DNA of 64,000 nucleotides from an uncultured Rhodospirillales bacterium. Lineage in GTDB: Bacteria > Pseudomonadota > Alphaproteobacteria > Azospirillales > Azospirillaceae. The stretch is taken from contig CAIYNU010000035.1 of assembly GCA_903927615.1 (NCBI GenBank), positions 113,985 to 177,984 of the forward strand. Direction: 5' to 3'. The translations under genes were made by a program, and so were the position numbers. Positions 44,055-52,988 of this stretch are shown in pieces (the first letter of the stretch is position 1; every line of letters starts with the position of its first letter). A model generated the notes under the pieces. The model was not told the DNA's origin. It made no database searches and saw only the letters and a program-made list of their open reading frames with translations.

Positions 44055-44722
44055 CTGCGACCGACCTTCGGGACCCCAGACATTCTCCCCCCTGGGGTGT
44101 GTTCGTCACCGGAACCGATACCGGAGTCGGCAAAACCCTGACCTCTGCTTGCCTGGTGCGGGCGTGGGGCGCCGCCTATTGGAAGCCGGTCCAAACCGGG
44201 CGGGCGTTGGAGCCCGGCGATACCGCAACGGTTGCGGACCTAGCCGCCGTCTCCCCCGATCGGCTATTGGCGCCACGCCACACGTTTCAGGCCCCTCTGT
44301 CCCCCCAAGCCGCCGCCGCTTTGGAAGGGGTCGGCATCACCCTGGAGGATTTCAGGCTTCCCACCACCGGTCATCCGATGGTGGTTGAGGGAGCGGGGGG
44401 GGTGCTGGTCCCGCTCTCCGACACCACCCTGATGATTGACCTCATGGCACGTCTTGCCTTGCCCGTGGTGGTGGTGGCGCGGACCGACCTCGGCACCATC
44501 AATCACACGCTGTTGACTCTCTCGGCATTACGCACGCGCCATTTGAGGATCGCCGGCGTCGTTCTGAACGGCCCGGCCAATCCCGACAATCGCGCGGCCA
44601 TCGAGCACTTCGGTGGCGTGCCGGTGCTGGCCGATTTGCCACGCCTGCCCCGTGTCGACTCCGCGGCCGTCACCTGCCTTGCCAAGGAGCGGATTCCGGC
44701 TTTACTTTCGGTCCTACCATGA
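44051..44722 (+). CDS. bioD: Dethiobiotin synthetase
   Basis: 223 residues. ATP-dependent carboxylation of diaminopelargonate. P-loop FVTGTDTGVGKTLTSACLV near residue 18, KPVQTG, VVEGAGGVLVPL and VVVARTDLGTINHTLLTL are all present. Starts in the bioC stop and ends in the bioA start, so the three genes are translationally chained. Confidence 0.95.
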   Translation: MTATDLRDPRHSPPWGVFVTGTDTGVGKTLTSACLVRAWGAAYWKPVQTGRALEPGDTATVADLAAVSPDRLLAPRHTFQAPLSPQAAAALEGVGITLEDFRLPTTGHPMVVEGAGGVLVPLSDTTLMIDLMARLALPVVVVARTDLGTINHTLLTLSALRTRHLRIAGVVLNGPANPDNRAAIEHFGGVPVLADLPRLPRVDSAAVTCLAKERIPALLSVLP

Positions 44723-46077
44723 CCGATACGCTCCGCCTTGCGCAATTATCCACCGAGGCACTGGTCGCGCTCGACCGGCGTCACCTCTGGCATCCCTTCA
44801 CCCAGGCCCAAACCGCCCCGCTGCCGCTGCCGGTGGCCAGTGGTCGGGGGGCCAGCCTGTTTCTGACCGATGGCCGCGAGATCATCGATCTGATCTCATC
44901 GTGGTGGGTGACTTTGCACGGCCACGCCCAGCCCGTCATCGCCCGGGCCATCGCCGAACAGGCCGAACGCCTGGAGCAAGTGATCTTCGCCGATTTCACC
45001 CACGAACCGGCGGTGCGGCTGGCCACCCGTATTGCGGGTTTATTGCCGCCGGGTCTCGACCGCGTCTTCTTTTCAGACGATGGTTCCACCAGCGTCGAGG
45101 TGGCGCTCAAGCTGGCCTACCAATACTGGCGCAATCGGTGCGAGCCTCACCGTACCCGTTTTCTGGCCTTCGAAGGCGGCTATCACGGCGACACCTTCGG
45201 CGCCATGGCTGCGGGTCAGGGCTCCGGCTTCTATCAGCCGTTTCACGACCTGTTGTTTCCGGTCACCCTCCTGCCGTTTCCGGCCACCTGGCTCGGGGAC
45301 GATCAGGTGGCGGTCAAGGAGGCCGCCAGCCTGGAGGCTCTCGACCGCTGGCTGGAACACCATGGTGGCGACACCGCCGCCCTGATCATGGAACCGTTGG
45401 TCCAAGGTGCCGGCGGCATGCGAATGTGCCGGCCCAGCTTTCTCCAGGATATGATCCCGCGCCTGCGCCGGGCCGGGGTGCTGCTGATCTTCGACGAAGT
45501 CATGACCGGATTCGGCCGCACCGGCAACCTGTTCGCCTGCCAGCGGGCCGGGGTGGTGCCCGACCTGATCTGCCTGTCCAAGGGCCTGACCGGCGGTTTT
45601 CTGCCGCTGGCTGCCACGGTTTGCCGGGACGAACTGTATCAGGCGTTCCTTGGCGGCGGGTTCGACCGCGCCTTTGCCCATGGTCATTCCTTTACCGCCA
45701 ACCCGCTGGGGTGTGCCGCGGCGCTGGCGTCGCTGGACCTGCTCGAGGCGCCTGAAACCACCGCCCGCATCAAGGCGATCGAGCGCCGCCACCGCGCTTG
45801 GGTCCAGCGTCTGGTGGACCACCCCTACTTGCGCCGCCCCCGGGCCTTGGGCACCATCGTCGCCGTTGATCTCGACACCGAGGAGATCGGCTACAGCGCC
45901 GCCATTGTCCCCCGGCTCAAGGCTTTTTTCCTGGATCGCGGTCTGCTGATCCGGCCATTGGGGCCGACCATCTACCTGCTGCCCCCCCTCTGCGTCACCG
46001 ATGAGCAACTTGAACAAGCCTATCATGCCATCGAAGAGGTGGCGCAAGCCCTTCAAACCACCGACCCGCCGCCATAG
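44719..46077 (+). CDS. bioA: Adenosylmethionine-8-amino-7-oxononanoate aminotransferase
   Basis: 452 residues. DAPA synthase that takes the amino group from SAM. Seen: HLWHPFTQ at the N-terminus, ISSWWVTLHGHAQPVI, the cofactor loop FSDDGSTSVEVALKLAYQYW, FEGGYHGDTFGAMA, IFDEVMTGFGRTG and the Schiff-base Lys in CLSKGLTGGFLPLA. Starts within the bioD stop. bioB is not in the window. Nine bases separate it from the first Maf gene. Confidence 0.95.
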   Translation: MTDTLRLAQLSTEALVALDRRHLWHPFTQAQTAPLPLPVASGRGASLFLTDGREIIDLISSWWVTLHGHAQPVIARAIAEQAERLEQVIFADFTHEPAVRLATRIAGLLPPGLDRVFFSDDGSTSVEVALKLAYQYWRNRCEPHRTRFLAFEGGYHGDTFGAMAAGQGSGFYQPFHDLLFPVTLLPFPATWLGDDQVAVKEAASLEALDRWLEHHGGDTAALIMEPLVQGAGGMRMCRPSFLQDMIPRLRRAGVLLIFDEVMTGFGRTGNLFACQRAGVVPDLICLSKGLTGGFLPLAATVCRDELYQAFLGGGFDRAFAHGHSFTANPLGCAAALASLDLLEAPETTARIKAIERRHRAWVQRLVDHPYLRRPRALGTIVAVDLDTEEIGYSAAIVPRLKAFFLDRGLLIRPLGPTIYLLPPLCVTDEQLEQAYHAIEEVAQALQTTDPPP

Positions 46078-46086
46078 CTGATCACC

Positions 46087-48084
46087 ATGAGCGGGGGAAC
46101 AGCGGCCGACCACCAAGAGGCCGATCAGCAGGGGATTGACCACCCGATTGCCGCGCGGGGCGAACGATCGCGGAGGGCGTTGTGTGCCCGCTTTCCGGAC
46201 CTCACGCCGATCCTGTCCGCTCCCCGGTTGGTGACGCCCATCATCGCCGAGGGTGAGATAATCGATTTCGCCTTGGGGGCCGGTCGGTTCTACCGGGGTG
46301 ACGGCCGGCAGTTGGCGCTTCAACAGGTCGACGACTATCTGGCAAAGCCAGAGCGGTTTCTGCCGGATTTCGCCGCAGCCAACCCGACCGCCGGCCTGGT
46401 CGAACGAAGCGTGTTGGCGGCGCTGAGGGACGAAAGCCGGAACCTGGGGCTGGCGCCCTCCCGCTTCGCCACCGCCCCGGACCCCGACCACGGCATGCTG
46501 GTGGTGTTGGGGGTTGGGCTTGGTCATCATCTGGCGCCGCTGGTGGCCCGAACCCGGTCCAGCTACGTCCTGGTGGTCGAAAGCGAAGCCGAATTCCTGC
46601 GCCAGTCGCTGGGCGCCATCGAATGGCAGGCGTTACTTCAGACCGTCGAAGCCGACGGCGGAGTCTTGCGCGTATTTCTCGGCAACAGTGCCGAGCCGAT
46701 TCTCACCGCCTTGCGCCAGACCTTTGGCAGGATCGGCATTCCCTACCTGGATGGGGCTTATTTCTATCGGCATTACGCCAATCCAGTGCTGGACGAGACC
46801 GCCCGGCGGCTGCCCGAGGCCGCCCGACTGGCCTTTCAAGCCCGTGGATTTTATGAAGACGAGCGGTTGATGATCACCAACGCCGTCGCCAACCTGACCC
46901 AATGGTCGTTCCGGCTGATCGACAACCAGCCGAGGCCGCAGCGGCAGGAACCGGCGATCATCATCGGCTCCGGGCCGTCTCTCGATTCCGCCATCGACCA
47001 CATCACACGGGTTCGCGACGGGGCCGTGGTTTTCTCCTGCGGAACGTCACTCGACCTGTGCCGGCGCCACGGCATCGTGCCGGATTTCCACTGCGAAAGC
47101 GAGAATAACGCCGACCGTTACCGTCTCCTTTCGGCAAGCGCCGCCGGGGACGGCCTTCGGGGCATCACCCTGCTGTCCTCGATCACCGTCGACCCTCGTG
47201 TGCCGCCGTTGTTCGATCGGACGTTGTTCTGTTTCCGCGAGATGTCCATCTCGACCCGATTGCTGGCGACGCCCGAACAGGAGATCGGGTTGGCGACACC
47301 CATTGTCGGTAATCTGGCCCTGCGCCTGGCCGCGGCGCTCGGTTTCAGCACCGCCTACCTGTTCGGTATGGACTGCGGAGCGCGCGCCGGACAGCAGAAG
47401 CACGCCCGCGGCAGCGTTTACGAAGCCCACGAAGACCTGCGCCAGCTTGAACAGGCGCTCCATTACGACCTGCCGGTGCCGGGTAATTTTGGCGGAACCA
47501 TCCTCACCGATCCCCTGTTCAATTGGTCTCGGTTGAGATACCAGGCTTTGATTGCCGCCGCCGGACTGCGGGTGTTCAATTGCAGCGATGGCGCCCGGAT
47601 CGACGGCGCCAGGCCCCTCGCCCCCTCCAGTGTACGCCTACCCCGCCCCATACACGACCGTATGCGCGTACAGACAGAAATCATCGCCGCACATACGGCG
47701 TACGGGCCGGGTGTTTTCCTGAGTGGTCGGTCGTTCGCACCGACCCAGGCCGAGGCCCGGCGCTTTTTCGCCGATCTTGACGCGGCCCTTGCCGCCGCCA
47801 GCCAGGAGGAGAGCGATTTTTTCGGAGTCTGGCGACGCTTGGAGCCCTTCGCCGGGGAGAACCCGGCAGGCTATGGCGGCATCGTCACCATCGCCTTCGG
47901 CTCCATCCGCTACCTGATCAAAGCCGGAGGCACAGTGCTGCGCCGTATCCCTGACGAGGCCCCGCGACGCCGGATGCTGACTCGTCTGCTCCTGGAGTTT
48001 CGGGCCATTATGGAAATGTTGGGTGACGAGACGGTCTCGCTGCTCGACGACCTGTCCCTCCCTTCCCAGGAGATCAGACCATGA
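46087..48084 (+). CDS. Maf-like motility-associated glycosyltransferase 1 (DUF115)
   Basis: 665 residues. Maf proteins transfer nonulosonic acids (pseudaminic or legionaminic) to flagellin. The DUF115/MptE-like core is around 290-460: PAIIIGSGPSLDSAIDHI, VFSCGTSLDLCRRHGIVPDF, HCESENN, and AYLFGMDCGARAG. N-terminal Rossmann-like part with VVLGVGLGHHLAPLV. It starts nine bases after bioA and its stop overlaps the start of a second, equal-length paralogue. Confidence 0.85.
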   Translation: MSGGTAADHQEADQQGIDHPIAARGERSRRALCARFPDLTPILSAPRLVTPIIAEGEIIDFALGAGRFYRGDGRQLALQQVDDYLAKPERFLPDFAAANPTAGLVERSVLAALRDESRNLGLAPSRFATAPDPDHGMLVVLGVGLGHHLAPLVARTRSSYVLVVESEAEFLRQSLGAIEWQALLQTVEADGGVLRVFLGNSAEPILTALRQTFGRIGIPYLDGAYFYRHYANPVLDETARRLPEAARLAFQARGFYEDERLMITNAVANLTQWSFRLIDNQPRPQRQEPAIIIGSGPSLDSAIDHITRVRDGAVVFSCGTSLDLCRRHGIVPDFHCESENNADRYRLLSASAAGDGLRGITLLSSITVDPRVPPLFDRTLFCFREMSISTRLLATPEQEIGLATPIVGNLALRLAAALGFSTAYLFGMDCGARAGQQKHARGSVYEAHEDLRQLEQALHYDLPVPGNFGGTILTDPLFNWSRLRYQALIAAAGLRVFNCSDGARIDGARPLAPSSVRLPRPIHDRMRVQTEIIAAHTAYGPGVFLSGRSFAPTQAEARRFFADLDAALAAASQEESDFFGVWRRLEPFAGENPAGYGGIVTIAFGSIRYLIKAGGTVLRRIPDEAPRRRMLTRLLLEFRAIMEMLGDETVSLLDDLSLPSQEIRP

Positions 48085-50078
48085 GCATCACCGAGCCGTC
48101 TCCGGCCACGGCGGCCAGTCGGCGCGCCGAACGCTCGAGAGCGGCGCTCATTCGACGGTTTCCCGACCTGGCACCGGTGTTGGCTGCCCCCACAGTGGTC
48201 CAGGCCATCGTCAGCGACGACACGGTGGTTGATATGGGCTTGCACGCCGGTCGGTTCTACGGCGGCGACGGCCGAGCCATCGCCCTCCGGCAGGTGGAAG
48301 ACTTCCTGGCCCGTCCGGTCCGTATTCTCCAGGAGCCTCCGGTCGCCGACGCCATCGGCAGTGCGATGGAACGCCGGATGCTGAGCGTCCTCGAAACCAC
48401 CTGCCGTGATCTCGGCATTGATCCCACGGTTCCGGGCACTCCCCCCACCCGTGATAGCGGTTACCTGATTGTGCTCGGAATCGGCCTGGGCTTCCATCTT
48501 CCGTTGTTGGCGGCCCGCACGGAAACCCGCCATCTGGTGGTGGTCGAAACCGAGCCCGAGTTTCTGCGTTTTGCCAGCATCGCCATCGACTGGGAGGATT
48601 TGTTCAACCAGATCGAGGGTCGGGGCGGCCGGATCAGCCTGTATCTGGCCCGTTCGGCGGCAACCCTGGCCGGCGCCGTCAGCCGCCGCTTCGAGGGCCA
48701 CGGCACCCCGTTCCTCGATGGCAGCACCCTGTACCTGCATTACCACAACCCGACCCTCGCCGAAACCGCACAGCGGGTGATCGAAGCGGCACGTCTGGCG
48801 TATCTCGGAGGCAGTCATTACGAGGACGACCAGATCAGGCTGACGAACGCCGTCGCCAATCTGCGCCATGGGCGGTTCCGAGTGCTGGACAACCGACCCA
48901 AACCGCCACGGGCCGAACCGGCCTTCATCATTGGCAGCGGCCCGTCCCTCGATGCCAGCATCGAGCATGTGAAATGCCTCCGCGAAGGCGCAATGGTTTT
49001 TTCGTGCGGCACCGGGTTACGGGTGTGTCGGAACCATGGCATCATGCCTGATTTTCACTGCGAGAATGAAAACACATCTCATCTTTCCAAGCGGTTGGCG
49101 GAGATTAACCGGAGCTTCGGCCAAGCCGATACTGCTTTGGTGGCGTCGGCGACCATCGACCCGCGGGTTCCGCCGCTCTTTCACGAAACCTATCTCTATT
49201 TCCGCGAGGGCTCATTCCCGAGCCGGGTGCTGGCCACAGCCGACCAGGAACTTCGCCACGCCGGCCCCGTTGCCGCCAACATGGCGCTGCGGGCCGCGGC
49301 GGCCATGGGGTTTCGCACGGTGTACCTGTTCGGTGTCGATTGTGGGTCGCGCTTTCCCGGTCGCGCCCACGCGCAGGGTTTCTCACACCCGCCCTTCGAG
49401 CCGTCGCGCTCGGCACACCACAATCCCCACTTCGATTATCTGGTTCCCGGTAATTTCGGCGACAGCGTCGCGACCAACGGACCGCTGGCCTCGAGCCGCT
49501 TGATGCTGGGGGCGCTGATCGTCCGCATGGACCTTCAGGTGATCAATTGCAGCAACGGTGCCATGATCGAAGGCGCCCGCCCCCGCCATGCCGCGGATGT
49601 CTCGTTCGCCATCCCCCGCCTCGACCGCGCCCGAGTCCGCCGGGACATCGCTCACGCGCACCCCGAGCACCCGCCTGGTGCGCTGTTGCAACAACACTCT
49701 CTGGCCGCAGCCAGGCAGTCCGGGCAGCGGGTTTTGAACGAACTGGTCGCCGAAACCGCGGCCGCCGCCATTGACTGCGTCGATTTTTTTTCGTACTGGC
49801 AGCGGATCGCACCGCTGCTCGACGGTCGTCAGTCCGACTCCGGCGGCTTCCCGACCATCGCCCGTGGCCTGGCGCAGGCCACGGCCAAATTGGCGGTCTA
49901 TTTTCTCAACCGCACTTCCGATCCCGGCCTCCGCCGGCACCTGTTTCGTGACTTTCTGACCGAATTTCGGGGAATTCTGGCGGTTATCCGTGACGATACC
50001 GAAATCTTGATGGACGACCTCGCCACCCGGTCCCCGTCGCCGGCCCCCTGCCCTCACTCTCCGGATCAGTCGATATGA
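48081..50078 (+). CDS. Maf-like motility-associated glycosyltransferase 2 (DUF115)
   Basis: Also 665 residues and a tandem paralogue of the upstream gene, sharing RRFPDLAPVLAAP-type N-terminus, GRFYGGDGRAIALRQVEDFL, VLGIGLGFHLPLL, AFIIGSGPSLDASIEHVKCL, FSCGTGLRVCRNHGIMPDFH and YLFGVDCGS. CAGGAGATC precedes the ATG, which overlaps the previous stop. Divergence of the acceptor-side regions suggests different substrates or a heterodimeric pair; this is inference. Confidence 0.85.
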   Translation: MSITEPSPATAASRRAERSRAALIRRFPDLAPVLAAPTVVQAIVSDDTVVDMGLHAGRFYGGDGRAIALRQVEDFLARPVRILQEPPVADAIGSAMERRMLSVLETTCRDLGIDPTVPGTPPTRDSGYLIVLGIGLGFHLPLLAARTETRHLVVVETEPEFLRFASIAIDWEDLFNQIEGRGGRISLYLARSAATLAGAVSRRFEGHGTPFLDGSTLYLHYHNPTLAETAQRVIEAARLAYLGGSHYEDDQIRLTNAVANLRHGRFRVLDNRPKPPRAEPAFIIGSGPSLDASIEHVKCLREGAMVFSCGTGLRVCRNHGIMPDFHCENENTSHLSKRLAEINRSFGQADTALVASATIDPRVPPLFHETYLYFREGSFPSRVLATADQELRHAGPVAANMALRAAAAMGFRTVYLFGVDCGSRFPGRAHAQGFSHPPFEPSRSAHHNPHFDYLVPGNFGDSVATNGPLASSRLMLGALIVRMDLQVINCSNGAMIEGARPRHAADVSFAIPRLDRARVRRDIAHAHPEHPPGALLQQHSLAAARQSGQRVLNELVAETAAAAIDCVDFFSYWQRIAPLLDGRQSDSGGFPTIARGLAQATAKLAVYFLNRTSDPGLRRHLFRDFLTEFRGILAVIRDDTEILMDDLATRSPSPAPCPHSPDQSI

Positions 50079-50293
50079 CCCTTGATCGCCTGGTCATAGA
50101 GATATCCGCCGATTAGGCCCGCCCCAGCTCCGGCGGCGGCCCCCAGGGCCGGATTGCCGGCAAGAGCACCCAACACGGCTCCACTGGCGGCCCCGATGGC
50201 GCCACCGCTCGCAGTCCGCTCGGTCGTGGTCGTGCCACAGCCGGAAAGAAGCAGAGGCACACCAAGCACCAGAACCGACACCGTTATCTTCAT
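50066..50293 (-). CDS. Glycine-zipper lipoprotein
   Basis: 75 residues. Signal peptide VSVLVLGVPLLL with lipobox LSGC, then a Gly/Ala-rich segment (GGAIGAASGAVLGALAGNPA, AAAGAGAGLIGGYLYD) of the YMGG/OsmB glycine-zipper type. Such lipoproteins sit in the outer membrane and are often stress-induced. Overlaps the end of the convergent Maf gene by 13 bases. Confidence 0.8.
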   Translation of the reverse strand: MKITVSVLVLGVPLLLSGCGTTTTERTASGGAIGAASGAVLGALAGNPALGAAAGAGAGLIGGYLYDQAIKGHID

Positions 50294-50330
50294 CGTTTCC
50301 TCCCTGATCGGGCCGACTCTGCTGACGACG

Positions 50331-50954
50331 CTATTCCGCCGTCACTTCCACCCGGCGGTTGGCCGCCGAAATACCGCCAGCCACCGCCCCGGCGCCGGTT
50401 ATAATCATATGGCTACGGCGAATCCCCTTGGTCTCCATGTAAGCCGCTACCGCTTCGGCGCGGCGTTTCGAGAGCCGCAGGTTGGACTCCGCACTGCCCT
50501 GGTCGTCGGCGTAGCCGGTAATGTGGATGCTCTGAACAGGTGTCTTGATCACGTCATAATACGTGAAATAATCAACCTGAGCGATTGCACGGTCGGTTAA
50601 CCACGCGCTTCCGAGCGAAAAGTAGATGTCCGGAAGCGTATGCCGCTCTCCGACTTCCATCTTTGACGGGCCCGGCATGGCCGTGGCCGGCATGGTCGCC
50701 GGCGGCAGTGACGCCTGCTGCCCACAGATATAGCTACCGCTTGATGTCGCGGGCACGTTGGTGTCACCTTGAACCACAACGCCTCCCGATTCGGTGTGGA
50801 CCGGATTGCACACGGGTCCCTCCACGACCTGTTCAAAGGGCAGGCCTCCGGATGGAATGCCCTCGTAACCCTCCTCAGCCAGGGCGGCCGCGGCGGTCCA
50901 CCCGATCGCCAATGTGACAGTGGCAGCCGAAGCCAGGATGATGTGATGTTTCAT
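50331..50954 (-). CDS. OmpA-family exported protein
   Basis: 207 residues from ATG 50954 (AAGGAG at eight bases). Signal peptide ASAATVTLAIGWTAAAALA, a Cys/Pro-rich middle (NPVHTES, YICGQQASLPP) and a C-terminal OmpA-like peptidoglycan-binding domain: IHITGYADDQGSAESNLRLSKRRAEAVAAYM with NRRVEV at the end. It would tether the outer envelope to peptidoglycan. Likely in one unit with the glycine-zipper lipoprotein downstream (37 bases). Confidence 0.85.
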   Translation of the reverse strand: MKHHIILASAATVTLAIGWTAAAALAEEGYEGIPSGGLPFEQVVEGPVCNPVHTESGGVVVQGDTNVPATSSGSYICGQQASLPPATMPATAMPGPSKMEVGERHTLPDIYFSLGSAWLTDRAIAQVDYFTYYDVIKTPVQSIHITGYADDQGSAESNLRLSKRRAEAVAAYMETKGIRRSHMIITGAGAVAGGISAANRRVEVTAE

Positions 50955-51616
50955 GAAACTCACTCCTTGCGTTGACTCTCTTGGCGGCGATTCCGTCGTA
51001 CCATCGCAAGTGCTGATTCCCAATAAACCTTCACCACGCCCCTTGACCACCCGTCTCGGTTAACGGTATCCATCCGCAGTCTTCCCGGAACGTCGGTCGC
51101 CCCGACAGGACCCGTCCCCTCGACCAGCGCCCCCCCATCGTCCAATAACAAACGACCCACCGACATATAAATGATCACTTCGTGATGACAAGCCCACAAT
51201 CCTTAGACCTGATGGATATTCATCATCACACATTCAATTCAATTGCCTAAACCATTTGTATTACACCGCTAACTTAATATACGAGCACAAACACTACATT
51301 TGTTCATTTTATTATTAACTCATCTTTTTTGTTTCACTGGGAGTGGTGACGCCACGAAAGCTTTTGCCGGGTCAAGGTGTGGTGATCGTGACGACACCAC
51401 CGTAATCATCAATGCCTTGGCTCCTTTCAAAATATTATTGAACGTCAGGCAGTATTCAGCGGGTTGGCATGCTGATACCGCAACGCTTCGCGGTCGCCCG
51501 ACATCGCCCGAAGGCGTTACCGACGGTGTCCTGGCGGGATGAGGTGTTCGCGGCCGGAAAAAACGGCTATGGTGCCGCTCTCGGCCGATCGGCCAACCGA
51601 CACGAGGAATGGAACC
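50955..51616. other. Long intergenic stretch, AT-rich in its centre
   Basis: Between the OmpA-like gene and the small acidic protein. The part 51170-51450 is clearly AT-rich with TATATAA-like and TTTTTT stretches, suited to promoters for the divergent flanking genes, but no clear hexamer pair can be fixed. No credible gene seen. Confidence 0.4.
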
Positions 51617-51880
51617 ATGTCGAACGTCCGCAAACGCGCCATGGAAGCGGTGCTGGAAGCCGCCGAGCAAGACATTGAGGAAACTTTCCAGGAAAACAAG
51701 ATTACCGACCGGGAAAGCGAGGAGGCCGACGAAGCCGTTTTTGACGTCGCGATCCTTTATGCTTACCGTGTCTTCGTAAGAATTTGTGAGCAACAAGGCA
51801 TCCCAGCCGATGTTCATCTGTTCGCCGAGTTAAGCGCCGACCTTGCAGAAGAGATGGAAGCGGAAGGCGAACAGGAATAG
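51617..51880 (+). CDS. Small acidic helical protein of unknown function
   Basis: 87 residues from ATG 51617 with GAGGA nine bases upstream. Mostly acidic helix (VLEAAEQDIEETFQENKITD, LFAELSADLAEEMEAEGEQE). No family recognised. Its stop codon lies in the first of three imperfect ~15-bp repeats. It precedes a bacteriohemerythrin gene by 244 bases. Confidence 0.6.
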   Translation: MSNVRKRAMEAVLEAAEQDIEETFQENKITDRESEEADEAVFDVAILYAYRVFVRICEQQGIPADVHLFAELSADLAEEMEAEGEQE

Positions 51881-51916
51881 CGACTTCGGGATAGCGAATT
51901 TTGGATAGTGAATTTC
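51874..51916. repeat. Three imperfect ~14-bp repeats after a stop codon
   Basis: GGAATAGCGACTTC (51874), GGATAGCGAATTTT (51889) and GGATAGTGAATTTC (51903). The first contains the stop codon of the acidic protein. The remaining gap to 52124 shows no gene. Confidence 0.55.
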
Positions 51917-52124
51917 GATGACAATGGAAGCCCGAACGAAATTCGTCGCGGATGAGTTCGGCTGACCGCCGAACAGTTGCATCGAATGAGTCGAGGCCAT
52001 TTTGATTGGGCGTGTGGCGACGGCCGTCTGATCGCGGCGGACTGTCGCACCCTGCGCCATCACCGTTCCACGGAACCCCCAGCGGCGTTATGTGATGCAT
52101 GTTTTTGCTTGGAAACGGTGAATC

Positions 52125-52568
52125 ATGCTGATCACGTGGCAAGAGTCTCTTCTGGTCGGCTTCGAGCCGATCGACCGGGAGCATGGGGTGTTAGTGTCCC
52201 TGATTAACCAACTCTACGACGAGGTCAAGGAGGGGGCCGATCGCAAGACCATCGACGAAACCGTCTTTGCACTGGCCGATCAGGTGGCGGCCCATTTCAA
52301 TCATGAAGACGAACTGATGCGTGCGAATGCCTACCCTGACCGGTCCAACCACCTGTTAGAACACCGAAAGCTGATTGATCAGCTTGATACACTTCTTGAT
52401 GGCATGGATTTGCTCACCGATCAGACTCTGGTTGATGCCATTCGATTTATGGATCAATGGTTTACTGACCACGTCATCAACAGTGACGCCCGGTTGGGGG
52501 GCTTTCTTCAAAAAGACGCCGTCAGCCACGCCGGCGTACCCGCCGGCGCCGCAGGACGGACGCAATAG
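52125..52568 (+). CDS. Bacteriohemerythrin
   Basis: 147 residues. Canonical di-iron ligands: W and H in ITWQESLLVGFEPIDREHG, H and E in AAHFNHEDELM, two His in SNHLLEHRKLID, and H/D in FTDHVINSDARL. The family binds O2 or relays oxygen state, and is often linked to motility in these bacteria. A basic-free Gly/Ala tail of ~15 residues follows the domain. Confidence 0.92.
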   Translation: MLITWQESLLVGFEPIDREHGVLVSLINQLYDEVKEGADRKTIDETVFALADQVAAHFNHEDELMRANAYPDRSNHLLEHRKLIDQLDTLLDGMDLLTDQTLVDAIRFMDQWFTDHVINSDARLGGFLQKDAVSHAGVPAGAAGRTQ

Positions 52569-52571
52569 CGG

Positions 52572-52988
52572 CTATTGTTGCTTGACGTTGAGCCGGATCG
52601 CCAGATGAACCTGATCCTTGATATCGTCACCAACCATGCGGTCGGTAATGGTTTTTAACAGGGCCTGAATCCGATCGTAGCCCCAGTTGGTGAAGACTTT
52701 TCCGTAGGTTCCCTGGAGATAGGCGTCCTGGAGCCTCGGGATTGAATTAATCATACTATCCTTCGCTTCTTGGGAGTCAAACAACAGGTCGATCCCAATC
52801 GGCATAATACGAACGATGTCGGCACTCCCCGGTGCTAACAGGGGCACCATCACCAGCATGCGAATGATGTTGCCGAGTTCGTGCGGCTTGGGTTCCGCCC
52901 GCGCAGAGTCGCAGAGCATGCTCCCCCCCAGACTCAGCACGACCATAAGGGGGGCGACAAGCCGCCTGCCATAAACCCATGTCCACAT
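52572..52988 (-). CDS. Exported FliL-like protein of unknown function
   Basis: 138 residues; start ATG 52988 with GGAAGG upstream. A signal peptide (LVAPLMVVLSLGGSMLCDSARA) is followed by a short domain whose end, NSIPRLQDAYLQGTYGKVF and LLKTITDRMVGDDIKDQVHL, resembles the FliL-like pattern of small periplasmic proteins found in Rhodospirillales. Convergent with the hemerythrin, three bases apart. Confidence 0.6.
   Translation of the reverse strand: MWTWVYGRRLVAPLMVVLSLGGSMLCDSARAEPKPHELGNIIRMLVMVPLLAPGSADIVRIMPIGIDLLFDSQEAKDSMINSIPRLQDAYLQGTYGKVFTNWGYDRIQALLKTITDRMVGDDIKDQVHLAIRLNVKQQ

Noticed and set aside
45073..46530. Minus-strand frame opposite bioA and the first Maf gene
   Set aside because: Spans two well-supported genes; composition typical of GC-rich antisense frames.
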